Shown here: piece by piece, positions 17,461 to 26,834 of the stretch
Position numbering within the stretch: position 1 is the first letter of the stretch
How the letters are laid out: each line of letters begins with the position of its first letter
Origin: JBGQOJ01 sp052119585
Lineage (GTDB): Bacteria; Pseudomonadota; Alphaproteobacteria; Rhodobacterales; Rhodobacteraceae
Assembly: GCF_052119585.1 (NCBI RefSeq)
Contig: NZ_JBGQOJ010000002.1
Coordinates: 248,001 to 312,000 of the forward strand
Length of the DNA: 64,000 nucleotides
Direction of reading: 5' to 3'
Made by a program: the position numbers and the translations under genes
The notes under the pieces: model-generated
The model's input: only the letters and a program-made list of their open reading frames with translations
What the model was told of the DNA's origin: nothing
Database searches by the model: none

Positions 17461-18465
17461 ATGCAGGTGAGTCGGCAACAAAAAGACAGATCAACCAGCG
17501 AAACAAAGCCCAAGCGCTTTGTCTTTTTGCTGTTGAACAAGTTCACCATGCTGTCATTTGCCGGTGCGATCGAGCCGCTGCGCATTGCCAACCGGATTTA
17601 CGGTCAAAAGATCTATGACTGGAAACTTGTGGCGGAAAACGCGGAAAGCGGCGTTTGCTCCAACGGGTCCAGGTTCGGAATTGATATGGGACTGGAAGAG
17701 ATGTCGCGCGACGATATAATTCTGGTCTGTGGCGGCGTCGATGTGCAATCCGCCACCACAAAGCCGATCCTGAACTGGCTGCGCCGCGAAGCCCGGCGCG
17801 GGGCGACGATCGGCGGGCTGTGCACGGGGGCCTACACGCTGGCCAAGGCGGGTCTGCTGGAAGGCAAGCGCGCGACGATCCACTGGGAAAACCAGGACAG
17901 CTTTCTTGAGGAATTCCCCGAGGTGGAGCTGACAAAATCGGTGTTTGTCGTTGACGGGTCACGATATTCAACCGCAGGGGGCACCTCGTCGATCGACCTG
18001 ATGCTGAAGATCATTGCCGATGACCACGGCGAGGATCTGGCCAATACGGTTGCCGACCAGTTGATCTATTCATCGATACGCACGGATCAGGATACCCAGC
18101 GCCTGTCGATTCCGACCCGCATCGGCGTGCGCCACCCAAAGCTGAGCCAGGTGATCCAGATGATGGAAAACAACATCGAGGAACCGATCAGCCCTGCGAA
18201 ACTGGCCAAGGATGTCGGCATGTCCACCCGGCAGCTGGAGCGTCTGTTCCGCCGCTATCTGAACCGCAGCCCGAAGCGGTATTACATGGAACTGCGCCTG
18301 TCCAAGGCGCGCAACCTGCTGATGCAAACCGATATGAGCGTGATCAACGTGGCCCTTGCCTGCGGATTCGCCTCGCCCTCGCATTTCTCGAAATGCTACC
18401 GCTCGCATTACGATACGACCCCCTACCGTGAACGCGGTGCGCATGCCGGCCGGCTGTCGATCTAG
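17461..18465 (+). CDS. GlxA-family AraC-type regulator (DJ-1/PfpI + AraC HTH)
   Basis: 334-residue regulator with an N-terminal DJ-1/PfpI domain (about 20-190; LLLNKFTMLSFAGAIEPLRIANR and the nucleophile-elbow-like GGLCTGAY) and a C-terminal AraC double helix-turn-helix (about 225-325; EEPISPAKLAKDVGMSTRQLERLF and ACGFASPSHFSKCYR). The architecture is that of GbdR, CdhR and ArgR, which govern use of glycine betaine, carnitine and arginine. It lies 344 nt upstream of an ABC transporter plus an FAD/GcvT dehydrogenase, which suggests control of methylated-amine use; this is inference. Confidence 0.88.
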   Translation: MQVSRQQKDRSTSETKPKRFVFLLLNKFTMLSFAGAIEPLRIANRIYGQKIYDWKLVAENAESGVCSNGSRFGIDMGLEEMSRDDIILVCGGVDVQSATTKPILNWLRREARRGATIGGLCTGAYTLAKAGLLEGKRATIHWENQDSFLEEFPEVELTKSVFVVDGSRYSTAGGTSSIDLMLKIIADDHGEDLANTVADQLIYSSIRTDQDTQRLSIPTRIGVRHPKLSQVIQMMENNIEEPISPAKLAKDVGMSTRQLERLFRRYLNRSPKRYYMELRLSKARNLLMQTDMSVINVALACGFASPSHFSKCYRSHYDTTPYRERGAHAGRLSI

Positions 18466-18809
18466 GCAAGAATCGCGGATCGGCGCGGCCCGCCCTGCGG
18501 GTTGTGGCGGATTGGCACGGCTGGCTTGACGCAACGTTACACATTGACCGGCCTTAAATGCAGCCGGAATTTTGTTCCGGTGCCCGCCTTACGTGCCGCA
18601 CAATCGCCCATTTTAAGACATTTATTCGGGGCAATTGACTACAATACCAAGAAAAACCATGTAAATACCCTGATTTCACGCCCTTGACCCCGCATTTGGC
18701 GTTAAAACCGGGCACAGATGTCGGCTTGCCCCCTATCGGCGCGCTTTTCTTTTGTAAAATCGGTATCTAATCTGCACTCTGGATTATCTGTCCAACTTGG
18801 GAGACGACA
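18466..18809 (+). other. Intergenic region before the ABC transporter operon
   Basis: 344 nt with no credible ORF. It is more AT-rich toward the operon, and must hold the promoter of the binding-protein gene and any site for the upstream GlxA regulator. I see no clear terminator or strong palindrome; the SD GGGAG is just before the ATG at 18810. Confidence 0.5.
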
Positions 18810-19997
18810 ATGAAAAAACTACTCATGGCGACCGCTGCAACCGCATTGATGTGCGCTGGTGCGGCCTCGGCCGAGACGATTAAAATCGGTGTGATCCTCG
18901 GTTTCACCGGCCCGCTTGAATCCATCACCCCCGCAATGGGTGCCGGCGCAGAGCTGGCGATGAAAGAAGTCAACGATTCGGGCATGCTTCTCGACGGGTC
19001 CACCGTCGAATCGATCCGTGGCGATTCCACTTGCGTCGATGCTGCGGCGGCAACTGCGGCGGCAACGCGCCTTGTGACCTCTGACAAGATCAACGCGATC
19101 ATGGGTGCCGACTGTTCCGGCGTGACCGGCGCGATCCTTGCCAATGTTGCGGTGCCTAATGGTATCGTGATGGTGTCGCCCTCCGCCACCTCGCCCGGTC
19201 TGTCCACCGCCGAGGATAACGGCCTGTTCTTCCGCACCGCGCCCTCCGATGCCCGCCAGGGTGTTGTGATGACCGACATCCTGACAGAGCGTGGCGTGAA
19301 AACCGTGGCCCTGACCTATACCAACAACGACTACGGCAAGGGACTTGCTGACGCGTTCCAGGCCGCATTCGAATCCGCAGGCGGCACCGTGACCATTTCC
19401 GCCGCGCACGAAGACGGCAAGGCAGACTATTCCGCAGAAGTTGGCGCGCTGGCCTCTGCCGGCGGTGATCTTCTGGTTGTGGCCGGTTACGTAGATCAGG
19501 GCGGGTCCGGCATTATCCGTTCGGCGCTGGACAGCGGTGCGTTTGACAAATTCTATGTGCCTGATGGCATGGTCGGCGAAAAGCTGAACGAAAAGTTCGG
19601 TGCCGAGATGAACGGATCCTTCGGCGCCCTCCCCGGCACCGACAGCCCCGGTGCCGGAACCTTTGGCGCGTTGGCAACAGCCGCCGGTTTTGACGGCACC
19701 AGCGCCTTCGCCCCGGAATCCTATGATGCGGCTGCGTTGATCATGCTGGCCATGCAGGCCGCAAAATCCTCGAAATCCGCTGATTTCGCGGGCAAGGTCA
19801 TGGATGTTGCCAACGCCCCCGGCGAGAAGATCTTTCCGGGCGAACTGGCCAAAGGTCTGGAGTTGATCGCGGCGGGCACCGACATCGACTATGTCGGCGC
19901 ATCGGCTGTCGAACTGATCGGACCGGGCGAATCCGCTGGCAACTACCGCGAGATCGAGTTCAAGGACGGCAAATACGAAACGGTAAAGTTCCGCTGA
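18810..19997 (+). CDS. ABC transporter periplasmic binding protein (Leu/Ile/Val type)
   Basis: 395-residue type I periplasmic binding protein with a signal peptide (MKKLLMATAATALMCAGAASA) and the Peripla_BP_6 fold (IKIGVILGFTGPLESITPAMGAGAELAMKEVN near the mature N-terminus, read in segments). The domain SPSATSPGLS matches the ligand-contact loop of the family. It heads an operon with two ATPases and two permeases. The family binds branched-chain amino acids, amides, urea or aromatic acids; the downstream dehydrogenase hints at an N-methylated substrate, but this is not provable here. Confidence 0.9.
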   Translation: MKKLLMATAATALMCAGAASAETIKIGVILGFTGPLESITPAMGAGAELAMKEVNDSGMLLDGSTVESIRGDSTCVDAAAATAAATRLVTSDKINAIMGADCSGVTGAILANVAVPNGIVMVSPSATSPGLSTAEDNGLFFRTAPSDARQGVVMTDILTERGVKTVALTYTNNDYGKGLADAFQAAFESAGGTVTISAAHEDGKADYSAEVGALASAGGDLLVVAGYVDQGGSGIIRSALDSGAFDKFYVPDGMVGEKLNEKFGAEMNGSFGALPGTDSPGAGTFGALATAAGFDGTSAFAPESYDAAALIMLAMQAAKSSKSADFAGKVMDVANAPGEKIFPGELAKGLELIAAGTDIDYVGASAVELIGPGESAGNYREIEFKDGKYETVKFR

Positions 19998-20016
19998 ACC
20001 TTGCCAGAGTGACAAT

Positions 20017-20046
20017 GAACGGCCCGGGGCATTTCCCGGGCCGTTC
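20017..20046 (+). terminator. Stem-loop after binding-protein gene
   Basis: GAACGGCCCGGG-GCATTT-CCCGGGCCGTTC is a perfect 12-bp stem 19 nt after the stop codon, with no T-tract. As with pstS, such a hairpin likely protects the binding-protein mRNA or attenuates read-through into the ATPase and permease genes. Confidence 0.7.
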
Positions 20047-20079
20047 CCATAAAAACAAGACGTGACATTTGGGGGTCCG

Positions 20080-20868
20080 ATGATAATCGTCGAAGACTTG
20101 CACAAACATTTCGGGGGGTTCCACGCTGTGGACGGGGCCTCGCTTAAGATCGACGAAGGGTCGATTACCGGCTTGATCGGCCCTAACGGCGCAGGAAAGA
20201 CTACTCTTTTCAATGTGATCGCAGGCGTTCTTAAGCCAACGTCAGGACGCGTGACGATGCGGGGCGAGGACATCACGGGCCTGCCCCCGCACGAGCTGTT
20301 TCACAAGGGCCTGCTGCGCACCTTCCAGATCGCCCATGAATTCGGGTCGATGACTGTCCGCGAGAACCTGATGATGGTGCCCGCTGCCCAATCCGGCGAA
20401 ACCCTGTGGAATGCCTGGTTCCACCGAAAACGGATCGAGCAGGAAGAGGCCACCTTGTTGAAGAAGGCCGACGAAGTCCTTGAATTTCTTACAATAGATC
20501 ACCTCAAGACCGAGAAAGCGGGCAACCTGTCCGGCGGCCAGAAAAAGCTGTTGGAACTGGGGCGCACGATGATGGTCGATGCGAAAATCGTGTTTCTTGA
20601 CGAGGTCGGCGCCGGTGTGAACCGGACGCTGTTGCACACGATCGGCGATGCGATCATCCGACTCAACAAGGAACGCGGCTATACCTTTGTCGTGATCGAA
20701 CATGACATGGATTTTATTGAGCGTCTTTGTGATCCGGTGATTTGCATGGCCGAGGGCAAGGTTCTGGCCGAAGGATCATTGGCCGAGATCAAGGCGAACG
20801 AGCATGTGATCGAGGCCTATCTTGGTACCGGGCTGAAAAACAAAGCCAAGGCGGGGGCAAACGCATGA
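20080..20868 (+). CDS. ABC transporter ATP-binding protein (LivG type)
   Basis: About 262-residue ATPase. Walker A is GPNGAGKTTLF, the signature LSGGQKKLLELGR, and Walker B MVDAKIVFLDEVGAGVN, with the unusual DEVGAG in place of DEP-AG as often seen in LivG-like proteins. The ATG at 20080 with GGGGG just upstream is preferred over a GTG at 20062. Its stop overlaps the next ATPase start (ATGA). Confidence 0.92.
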   Translation: MIIVEDLHKHFGGFHAVDGASLKIDEGSITGLIGPNGAGKTTLFNVIAGVLKPTSGRVTMRGEDITGLPPHELFHKGLLRTFQIAHEFGSMTVRENLMMVPAAQSGETLWNAWFHRKRIEQEEATLLKKADEVLEFLTIDHLKTEKAGNLSGGQKKLLELGRTMMVDAKIVFLDEVGAGVNRTLLHTIGDAIIRLNKERGYTFVVIEHDMDFIERLCDPVICMAEGKVLAEGSLAEIKANEHVIEAYLGTGLKNKAKAGANA

Positions 20869-21572
20869 GCTTCCTGATCGGCGAGAATATGACCGGCGGT
20901 TACGGCACTGGCGCGGACATTCTGCACGACTGCACCGTTGCGGTGGACAAGGGCGAAATCGCGGTGATCGTCGGCCCCAATGGCGCAGGAAAATCCACCG
21001 CGATGAAGGCCGTGTTCGGCATGCTGAACCTGCGGTCGGGGCATGTCATTCTGGACGGCGAGGATATCACCGCCCTGTCGCCGCAAGACCGTGTCGCCAA
21101 GGGTATGGGGTTTGTGCCGCAGACGCACAATATATTCACCTCGATGACCGTCGAAGAAAACCTGGAGATGGGGGCCTTTATCCGGCGCGACGATTTCAGC
21201 GATACGATGGCGCAGGTCTATGACCTGTTTCCGATCCTGAAGGAAAAGCGTTATCAGGCCGCTGGCGAGCTGTCGGGCGGGCAGCGCCAGCAGGTTGCCG
21301 TGGGACGTGCGCTGATGACCAAACCAAAGGTTCTTATGCTGGACGAGCCCACAGCCGGCGTTTCCCCGATTGTGATGGACGAGCTGTTCGACCGCATTAT
21401 CGAGGTCGCCCGCGCCGGTGTCACGATTCTGATGGTGGAACAGAACGCGCGGCAAGCACTTGAAATTGCTGATAAAGGCTATGTTCTGGTCCAAGGCGCC
21501 AACCGTTTCACGGACACCGGACAAGTGCTGTTGCACGACCCCGAAGTTCGCAAATCCTTTTTGGGAGGCTAG
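20865..21572 (+). CDS. ABC transporter ATP-binding protein (LivF type)
   Basis: 235-residue ATPase, second of the pair. Walker A VGPNGAGKST, signature LSGGQRQQVAVGRAL and Walker B VLMLDEPTAGVSP are intact. It starts in the ATGA overlap with the LivG-type gene; the longer open frame upstream is the LivG gene in another frame. It is followed after 3 nt by a small secreted protein gene and then the permeases. Confidence 0.93.
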   Translation: MSFLIGENMTGGYGTGADILHDCTVAVDKGEIAVIVGPNGAGKSTAMKAVFGMLNLRSGHVILDGEDITALSPQDRVAKGMGFVPQTHNIFTSMTVEENLEMGAFIRRDDFSDTMAQVYDLFPILKEKRYQAAGELSGGQRQQVAVGRALMTKPKVLMLDEPTAGVSPIVMDELFDRIIEVARAGVTILMVEQNARQALEIADKGYVLVQGANRFTDTGQVLLHDPEVRKSFLGG

Positions 21573-21575
21573 ACC

Positions 21576-21971
21576 ATGCGTTTCGCTTTTATCGCTATTC
21601 TTGTGTGGCTTCCGTTGCCTGCTGTGGCCGACATGCAATTCTCTTGCGACCTTGTCGGGCTGGAAAAATCCCTATCCCTGACGGCAAGCGACAGCGACCG
21701 TCAGGTCATCGCCGGAAAGCCCAACCTGTCGATCGACGGCGATGGATTTACCACGATGCTGGCCGTGCCCGAGGGGGACGGGTCAAGCGGCGCGGTCGCG
21801 TTGAACCTGATGGGCAAGCTGTCCGGTAATGGCCCAAAGGCCGCCCGCCTGCAAATTTCCGCCGACAATTCCGCCCGCCTGACCTATCCCGGCCCGAAAA
21901 AATCCGTGGTCGAATTCATCGGCACCTGCCCCGGCGCCGCCGATTGGGCACGCAAGGCAGCCGGATCATGA
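21576..21971 (+). CDS. Small secreted protein of unknown function inside the ABC operon
   Basis: Not recognised. 131 residues with a clear signal peptide (MRFAFIAILVWLPLPAVA, cleavage near residue 18) and two cysteines in the mature part (FSCDL near the start, GTCPG near the end) that could form one periplasmic disulfide. The rest reads as short beta strands. GGAGG precedes the ATG and it lies 3 nt after the LivF-type gene and 34 nt before the LivH-type gene, so co-expression with the transporter is likely. A periplasmic accessory to the transporter is one possibility. Confidence 0.75.
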   Translation: MRFAFIAILVWLPLPAVADMQFSCDLVGLEKSLSLTASDSDRQVIAGKPNLSIDGDGFTTMLAVPEGDGSSGAVALNLMGKLSGNGPKAARLQISADNSARLTYPGPKKSVVEFIGTCPGAADWARKAAGS

Positions 21972-22005
21972 CCGGACGATACCACCCCACTGAAAGGCCC
22001 TGTTC

Positions 22006-23016
22006 ATGGATCTACTGAACGCTGTTGTCGCGCTATCGAATTACGTGCTGATCCCCGGTATCGCCTACGGCAGCCAGCTTGCCATCGGGGCACTGGGCGT
22101 CACGCTGATTTACGGCATTCTGCGCTTTTCCAACTTTGCCCATGGCGACACGATGGCCTTTGGCACCATGGTCACAATCTTTGTGACATGGGGGCTACAG
22201 GCGGCGGGCGTCTCGCTCGGGCCGCTTCCGACGGCCTTGCTGGCGCTGCCATTCGGCATCGCGGCCACGGGCCTGATGCTGCTTGCGACCGACCGGATGG
22301 TCTATCGGTTCTATCGCAAGAAAAAGGCCGCACCGGTGATATTGGTGATCGTGTCGATGGGCGTGATGTTCATCATGAACGGCCTTGTCCGGTTCTTTAT
22401 CGGCCCCGGTGAACAGCAGTTCGCCGACGGCGAGCGCTTCATCATCTCGGCCCGCACCTTTCGCGAGATGACCGGCCTGGCAGAGCCTTTGGTGATCCGC
22501 ACCACGCAGGGCATTACCGTGGTCACTGCGATTATCGTCGTGGCCGCGCTGTTCTGGTTCCTGAACCGGACGCGCACCGGAAAATCCATGCGCGCCTTTT
22601 CCGACAACGAGGATCTGGCGCTGCTGTCGGGCATCAATCCCGAACGCGTCGTGACCGTGGTCTGGCTGTTGGCTGCTGCATTGGCGACCATTGCGGGCGT
22701 GTTATACGGGCTGGACAAGTCGTTCAAACCGTTCACTTATTTCCAACTCCTTCTGCCCATATTCGCCTCTGCCATCGTCGGTGGTCTTGGCAATCCATTG
22801 GGCGCGATCGCGGGCGGGTTCGTCATCGCATTTTCCGAGGTGACCGTCACCTACGCCTTTAAAAAGGTGCTGGGATACCTCGCACCCGCCGGATGGGAGC
22901 CGGACGCATTGGTGCAGTTGATGTCCACCGACTATAAGTTCGCGGTCTCTTTCGCGATCCTGATTATCGTTTTGCTGTTCAAACCGACCGGCCTGTTCAA
23001 GGGGCAATCCGTATGA
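22006..23016 (+). CDS. ABC transporter permease (LivH type)
   Basis: 336-residue inner-membrane permease with about eight to nine hydrophobic segments, including the typical N-terminal ILRFSNFAHGDTMAFGTM. The conserved cytoplasmic loop AFSDNEDLALLSGINPERV corresponds to the coupling-helix region that contacts the ATPases. AAAGG lies upstream of the ATG. It overlaps the LivM-type permease gene by 4 bp. Confidence 0.93.
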   Translation: MDLLNAVVALSNYVLIPGIAYGSQLAIGALGVTLIYGILRFSNFAHGDTMAFGTMVTIFVTWGLQAAGVSLGPLPTALLALPFGIAATGLMLLATDRMVYRFYRKKKAAPVILVIVSMGVMFIMNGLVRFFIGPGEQQFADGERFIISARTFREMTGLAEPLVIRTTQGITVVTAIIVVAALFWFLNRTRTGKSMRAFSDNEDLALLSGINPERVVTVVWLLAAALATIAGVLYGLDKSFKPFTYFQLLLPIFASAIVGGLGNPLGAIAGGFVIAFSEVTVTYAFKKVLGYLAPAGWEPDALVQLMSTDYKFAVSFAILIIVLLFKPTGLFKGQSV

Positions 23017-24314
23017 CCCATACCGTGAAAAACCTTGGCCTGTTCGCCGCACTTGCGGTGCTTCTGGCGATCACCGGGGTCGTGCAAAGCTGGGATCTGT
23101 CGTTGCAGATCCTGAACATGGGGCTGATCTCGGCGATCATGGCCTTGGGGGTGAACCTGCAATGGGGCTTTGCGGGCCTGTTCAACATCGGGATCATGGG
23201 CTTTGTCGCCCTGGGCGGTCTGGCGACGGTGATCGTGTCGATGCCTCCCACTACCGAAGCATGGCGCGCGGGGGGGGCTGGCGTTGTTCTGTCACTGATC
23301 CTCGGGGCGATGACGATTGTCGCGGCGGCGCTGGTCTGGCAACGGATGCACGCGGGCATGGCGCGCACGATTGCCCTGCTGGTCATCCTGATTGGCGGCT
23401 TCTTCCTGTTCCGCTATTTCTTTGACGGATCGGTCAACGCGGTTGAGGCGGTCAACCCCGCCAGCACCGGATACCTTGGCGGGCTTGGCTTGCCGGTCCT
23501 GCTGGCATGGCCCGTCGGCGGGGTTCTGGCGGCGGGAGCGGCCTGGGTGATCGGGAAAACCGCGCTTGGCCTGCGGTCTGATTACCTTGCAATTGCAACG
23601 CTGGGCATCGCCGAGATCATCCTTGCCGTGCTGAAGAACGAGGACTGGCTGGCGCGCGGCGTGAAGAACGTCATCGGCCTGCCCCGCCCTGTGGCCTATG
23701 AAATCGAATTGCAAAACAGTTCCGCCTTTGTGCAGGGTGCCGCCAATCTGGGGATTGATCCGGTCACCGCCTCGACCCTGTTCGTCAAACTGCAATATGC
23801 GGGGCTTTTCACTGTGGTGCTTCTGGGGCTGCTGTGGATGGCGCAAATGGCGCTGAAATCGCCTTGGGGCCGGATGATGCGCGCGATCCGCGATAACGAG
23901 GTCGCCGCCGAGGCGATGGGCAAGGATGTGACCCGCCGACATTTGCAGATCTTCATCCTTGGCTCTGCCGTTTGCGGGATCGCGGGCGCGATGATGACAA
24001 CGCTTGACGGCCAATTGACGCCGGGCACCTATCAGCCGCTGCGGTTCACCTTTCTGATCTGGGTGATGGTGATTGTCGGCGGGTCCGGCAACAACTGGGG
24101 CGCGGTTCTGGGGGGCATGTTGATCTGGTTCCTCTGGGTGCAGGTCGAACCGATCGCCGGTTTGCTGATGGGGCTGATCACCGATCCGATGGCAGACGGC
24201 TGGTTGAAAACCCACCTGATCGAAAGCGTGGCGCATATGCGGCTGCTGACCATGGGGGTCATCTTGTTGCTGGTTTTGCGGTTCAGTCCCAAGGGTCTGA
24301 TCCCCGAAGACTAG
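23013..24314 (+). CDS. ABC transporter permease (LivM type)
   Basis: 433-residue permease with about ten TM segments. Markers are NLQWGFAGLFNIGIMGFVALGG near residue 48 (read as two pieces), SDYLAIATLGIAEIILAVLKNE and the coupling loop MRAIRDNEVAAEAMGKDV. It is longer than E. coli LivM-like cores because of an extra membrane stretch between about residues 120 and 180. Last gene of the transporter; a strong terminator follows. Confidence 0.93.
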   Translation: MTHTVKNLGLFAALAVLLAITGVVQSWDLSLQILNMGLISAIMALGVNLQWGFAGLFNIGIMGFVALGGLATVIVSMPPTTEAWRAGGAGVVLSLILGAMTIVAAALVWQRMHAGMARTIALLVILIGGFFLFRYFFDGSVNAVEAVNPASTGYLGGLGLPVLLAWPVGGVLAAGAAWVIGKTALGLRSDYLAIATLGIAEIILAVLKNEDWLARGVKNVIGLPRPVAYEIELQNSSAFVQGAANLGIDPVTASTLFVKLQYAGLFTVVLLGLLWMAQMALKSPWGRMMRAIRDNEVAAEAMGKDVTRRHLQIFILGSAVCGIAGAMMTTLDGQLTPGTYQPLRFTFLIWVMVIVGGSGNNWGAVLGGMLIWFLWVQVEPIAGLLMGLITDPMADGWLKTHLIESVAHMRLLTMGVILLLVLRFSPKGLIPED

Positions 24315-24349
24315 GTAACACGCCTTTCGCGACATATAATGTCGCCAAT

Positions 24350-24376
24350 CGGCTGGCCACTGGCCAGCCGTTTTTT
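24350..24376 (+). terminator. Rho-independent terminator of the ABC operon
   Basis: CGGCTGGCC-ACT-GGCCAGCCG, a 9-bp perfect stem followed by TTTTTT, 36 nt after the LivM-type stop. It separates the transporter transcript from the downstream dehydrogenase gene, which therefore needs its own promoter or read-through. Confidence 0.92.
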
Positions 24377-24410
24377 ATGGTGAGGAGATGAAACCCACAG
24401 GTGGACCCCT

Positions 24411-26825
24411 ATGAAAACCCATACAAAGGTCGCCGTCATCGGCGGCGGCGTCGTCGGATGTAGCGTTCTTTATCACCTGACCAAGCTGGGCTGGTCCGAT
24501 GTCATGCTGATCGAGCGGTCGGAACTGACCTCGGGGTCGACATGGCACGCGGCGGGCGGGTTTCACACGCTGAACGGCGACACAAACATGGCCGCCCTTC
24601 AGGGCTATACAATCCGGCTCTACCGCGAACTGGAAGAAATCACAGGCATGTCCTGCGGGCTGCACCATGTCGGTGGTGTGACCCTGGCAGACACGCCCGA
24701 ACGCTGGGACATGCTGAAGGCGGAGCGCGCAAAGCACCGGTTCATGGGGCTGGACACCGAATTGCTGTCGCCGGCGGAAATCAAGAAAATCGCGCCGATC
24801 ACCAATGTTTCAGGCGTATTGGGCGGGCTTTACGATCCGCTTGACGGGCATCTTGACCCCTCTGGCACCACGCATGCCTATGCCAAGGCGGCCAGGATGG
24901 GCGGCGCCGAAATCGTGCTGCGCACCCCCGTTCTGGAAACAAACCCCCTGCCCGACGGCAGCTGGCAAATCGTGACCGAACAGGGCACGATCATCGCCGA
25001 GCATATCGTGAACGCGGCCGGGCTTTGGGCCCGCGAGGTCGGGATGATGGCGGGCGTCTATCTGCCGCTGCACCCGATGGAGCACCAGTATCTGGTCACC
25101 GACGACATCCCCGAAATATTCGAGCGCGGCACGGAACACCCCCACGTCATGGACCCCGGCGGCGAAAGCTATTTGCGGCAGGAGGGGCGCGGGTTGTGCA
25201 TCGGGTTCTACGAGCAAGCCTGCGAGCCTTGGGCCGTCGACGGCACGCCCTGGACCTTTGGCCATGAACTCTTGGCGGACAAGCTGGAAAAAGTCGCGGA
25301 GTCCGTTGAGTTCGCCTATAAACGCTTCCCCGTTCTGGAAACCGCAGGCGTCAAGACCGTCATCAACGGTCCCTTCACCTTTGCGCCCGACGGCAACCCG
25401 CTGGTCGGCCCTGTGCCGGGCTTGCGCAACTATTGGTCGGCGTGCGGTGTCATGGCGGGGTTCAGTCAGGGCGGCGGCGTCGGTCTGACGCTGGCGCAAT
25501 GGATGATCCACGGCGAACCCGAACGCGATGTTTTCGCAATGGATGTGGCCCGTTTCGGGCGCTGGATCACGCCGGGCTATACCCTGCCCAAGGTGATCGA
25601 GAACTATCAGAACCGCTTTTCCGTCAGCTATCCCAATCAGGAGTTGCCCGCCGCGCGGCCGTTCCGCACGACCCCGATGTATGACATCTGGGCGCAGCAC
25701 CGCGCCGTGTTCGGCCAGCAATACGGGCTGGAGGTGCCTAATTATTTCGCGCTGAAAGACGAACCTTTGTATGAAACGCCGTCTTTCCGCCGGTCCAACG
25801 CCTGGGAGGCAACGCGGCAGGAAGTGATGGCGGTGCGCAGTGGCGTCGGCATCAACGAAGTGCAGAATTTCGGCAAATACCTTGTGCGCGGGGCCGGTGC
25901 ACGCGATTGGCTGGACATCATCATGGCTGGCGCGATCCCGAAACAGGGCCGCCTGTCACTGACCCCTATGCTGGCACCGTCCGGTCGGTTGATCGGCGAC
26001 TTCACCGTGTCCTGTCTGGCAGAGGATCTGTTCCAGTTGACCGCCAGCTACGGCGCGCAGGACTATCATCTGCGCTGGTTCGAGCAACACAAGGCCGCGG
26101 GCGTTACGGTTGAAAACGTCTCTGACAGCCGCACGGGCTTCCAGATCGCGGGGCCAAATGCGCGGGATCTGCTGGCAAAAGTCACCCGCGCCGATGTCTC
26201 GAACGAGGCGTTCAGGTTCATGGACGTGCGTCAGATCACCATCGGCATGTGCCGCGCATGGGTGCAACGGGTCAGCTATACCGGCGATCTGGGCTACGAG
26301 ATCTACGTGGGCGCGATGGAACAGCGCAGCCTTTGGAACACTCTGTCAGAGGCGGGGCAGGAATTCGGGCTGCGCCCCTTCGGGATGCGCGCGATGATGA
26401 GCCTGCGGCTGGACAAGTTCTTTGGCAGCTGGCTGAACGAATTCTCGCCCGATTACACCGCAGCAGAGACCGGACTCGATCGTTTCATCCGCTTTAACAA
26501 ACCTGCGCAATTCATTGGAAAGGCGGCAGTTCTTGCCGAGAAATCGAATGGCGCCAAGCGGAAGCTCTGTGCCTTTGTCGTCGATGCGCTGGACGCCGAT
26601 GTTCACAGCTATGAACCGATCTGGATCGACGGCACCGTGCAGGGCTTTTGCACCTCTGGCGGTTATTCCCATTACGCTGAAAAATCTGTGGCCCTTGGGC
26701 TGATCCCGACAGATCAGGCGGTCGAGGGGCTGAAGGTGCAGATCGAGATATTAGGAGAGATGCGCGACGCCGTTCTTGTCACCACACCGCTTTTTGATGC
26801 GGACGGCGCCCGAATGCGCGGCTAG
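24411..26825 (+). CDS. FAD-dependent dehydrogenase with GcvT domain (dimethylglycine/sarcosine dehydrogenase type)
   Basis: 804-residue protein. The N-terminal DAO-type FAD domain has the dinucleotide motif VIGGGVVGCSVLYHL and SGSTWHAAGG, whose His matches the covalent-FAD position of dimethylglycine/sarcosine dehydrogenases. A central FAO_M-type linker (about 365-420) precedes GcvT folate-binding domains (about 425-800; YTGDLGYEIYV, GMRAMMSLRLDK, YSHYAEKSVALGLI). These enzymes demethylate N-methyl amino acids and pass the C1 unit to tetrahydrofolate. It follows the transporter operon and precedes a nucleotidyltransferase gene. The exact substrate is not determinable. Confidence 0.88.
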   Translation: MKTHTKVAVIGGGVVGCSVLYHLTKLGWSDVMLIERSELTSGSTWHAAGGFHTLNGDTNMAALQGYTIRLYRELEEITGMSCGLHHVGGVTLADTPERWDMLKAERAKHRFMGLDTELLSPAEIKKIAPITNVSGVLGGLYDPLDGHLDPSGTTHAYAKAARMGGAEIVLRTPVLETNPLPDGSWQIVTEQGTIIAEHIVNAAGLWAREVGMMAGVYLPLHPMEHQYLVTDDIPEIFERGTEHPHVMDPGGESYLRQEGRGLCIGFYEQACEPWAVDGTPWTFGHELLADKLEKVAESVEFAYKRFPVLETAGVKTVINGPFTFAPDGNPLVGPVPGLRNYWSACGVMAGFSQGGGVGLTLAQWMIHGEPERDVFAMDVARFGRWITPGYTLPKVIENYQNRFSVSYPNQELPAARPFRTTPMYDIWAQHRAVFGQQYGLEVPNYFALKDEPLYETPSFRRSNAWEATRQEVMAVRSGVGINEVQNFGKYLVRGAGARDWLDIIMAGAIPKQGRLSLTPMLAPSGRLIGDFTVSCLAEDLFQLTASYGAQDYHLRWFEQHKAAGVTVENVSDSRTGFQIAGPNARDLLAKVTRADVSNEAFRFMDVRQITIGMCRAWVQRVSYTGDLGYEIYVGAMEQRSLWNTLSEAGQEFGLRPFGMRAMMSLRLDKFFGSWLNEFSPDYTAAETGLDRFIRFNKPAQFIGKAAVLAEKSNGAKRKLCAFVVDALDADVHSYEPIWIDGTVQGFCTSGGYSHYAEKSVALGLIPTDQAVEGLKVQIEILGEMRDAVLVTTPLFDADGARMRG

Positions 26826-26834
26826 ACTGCCGGC

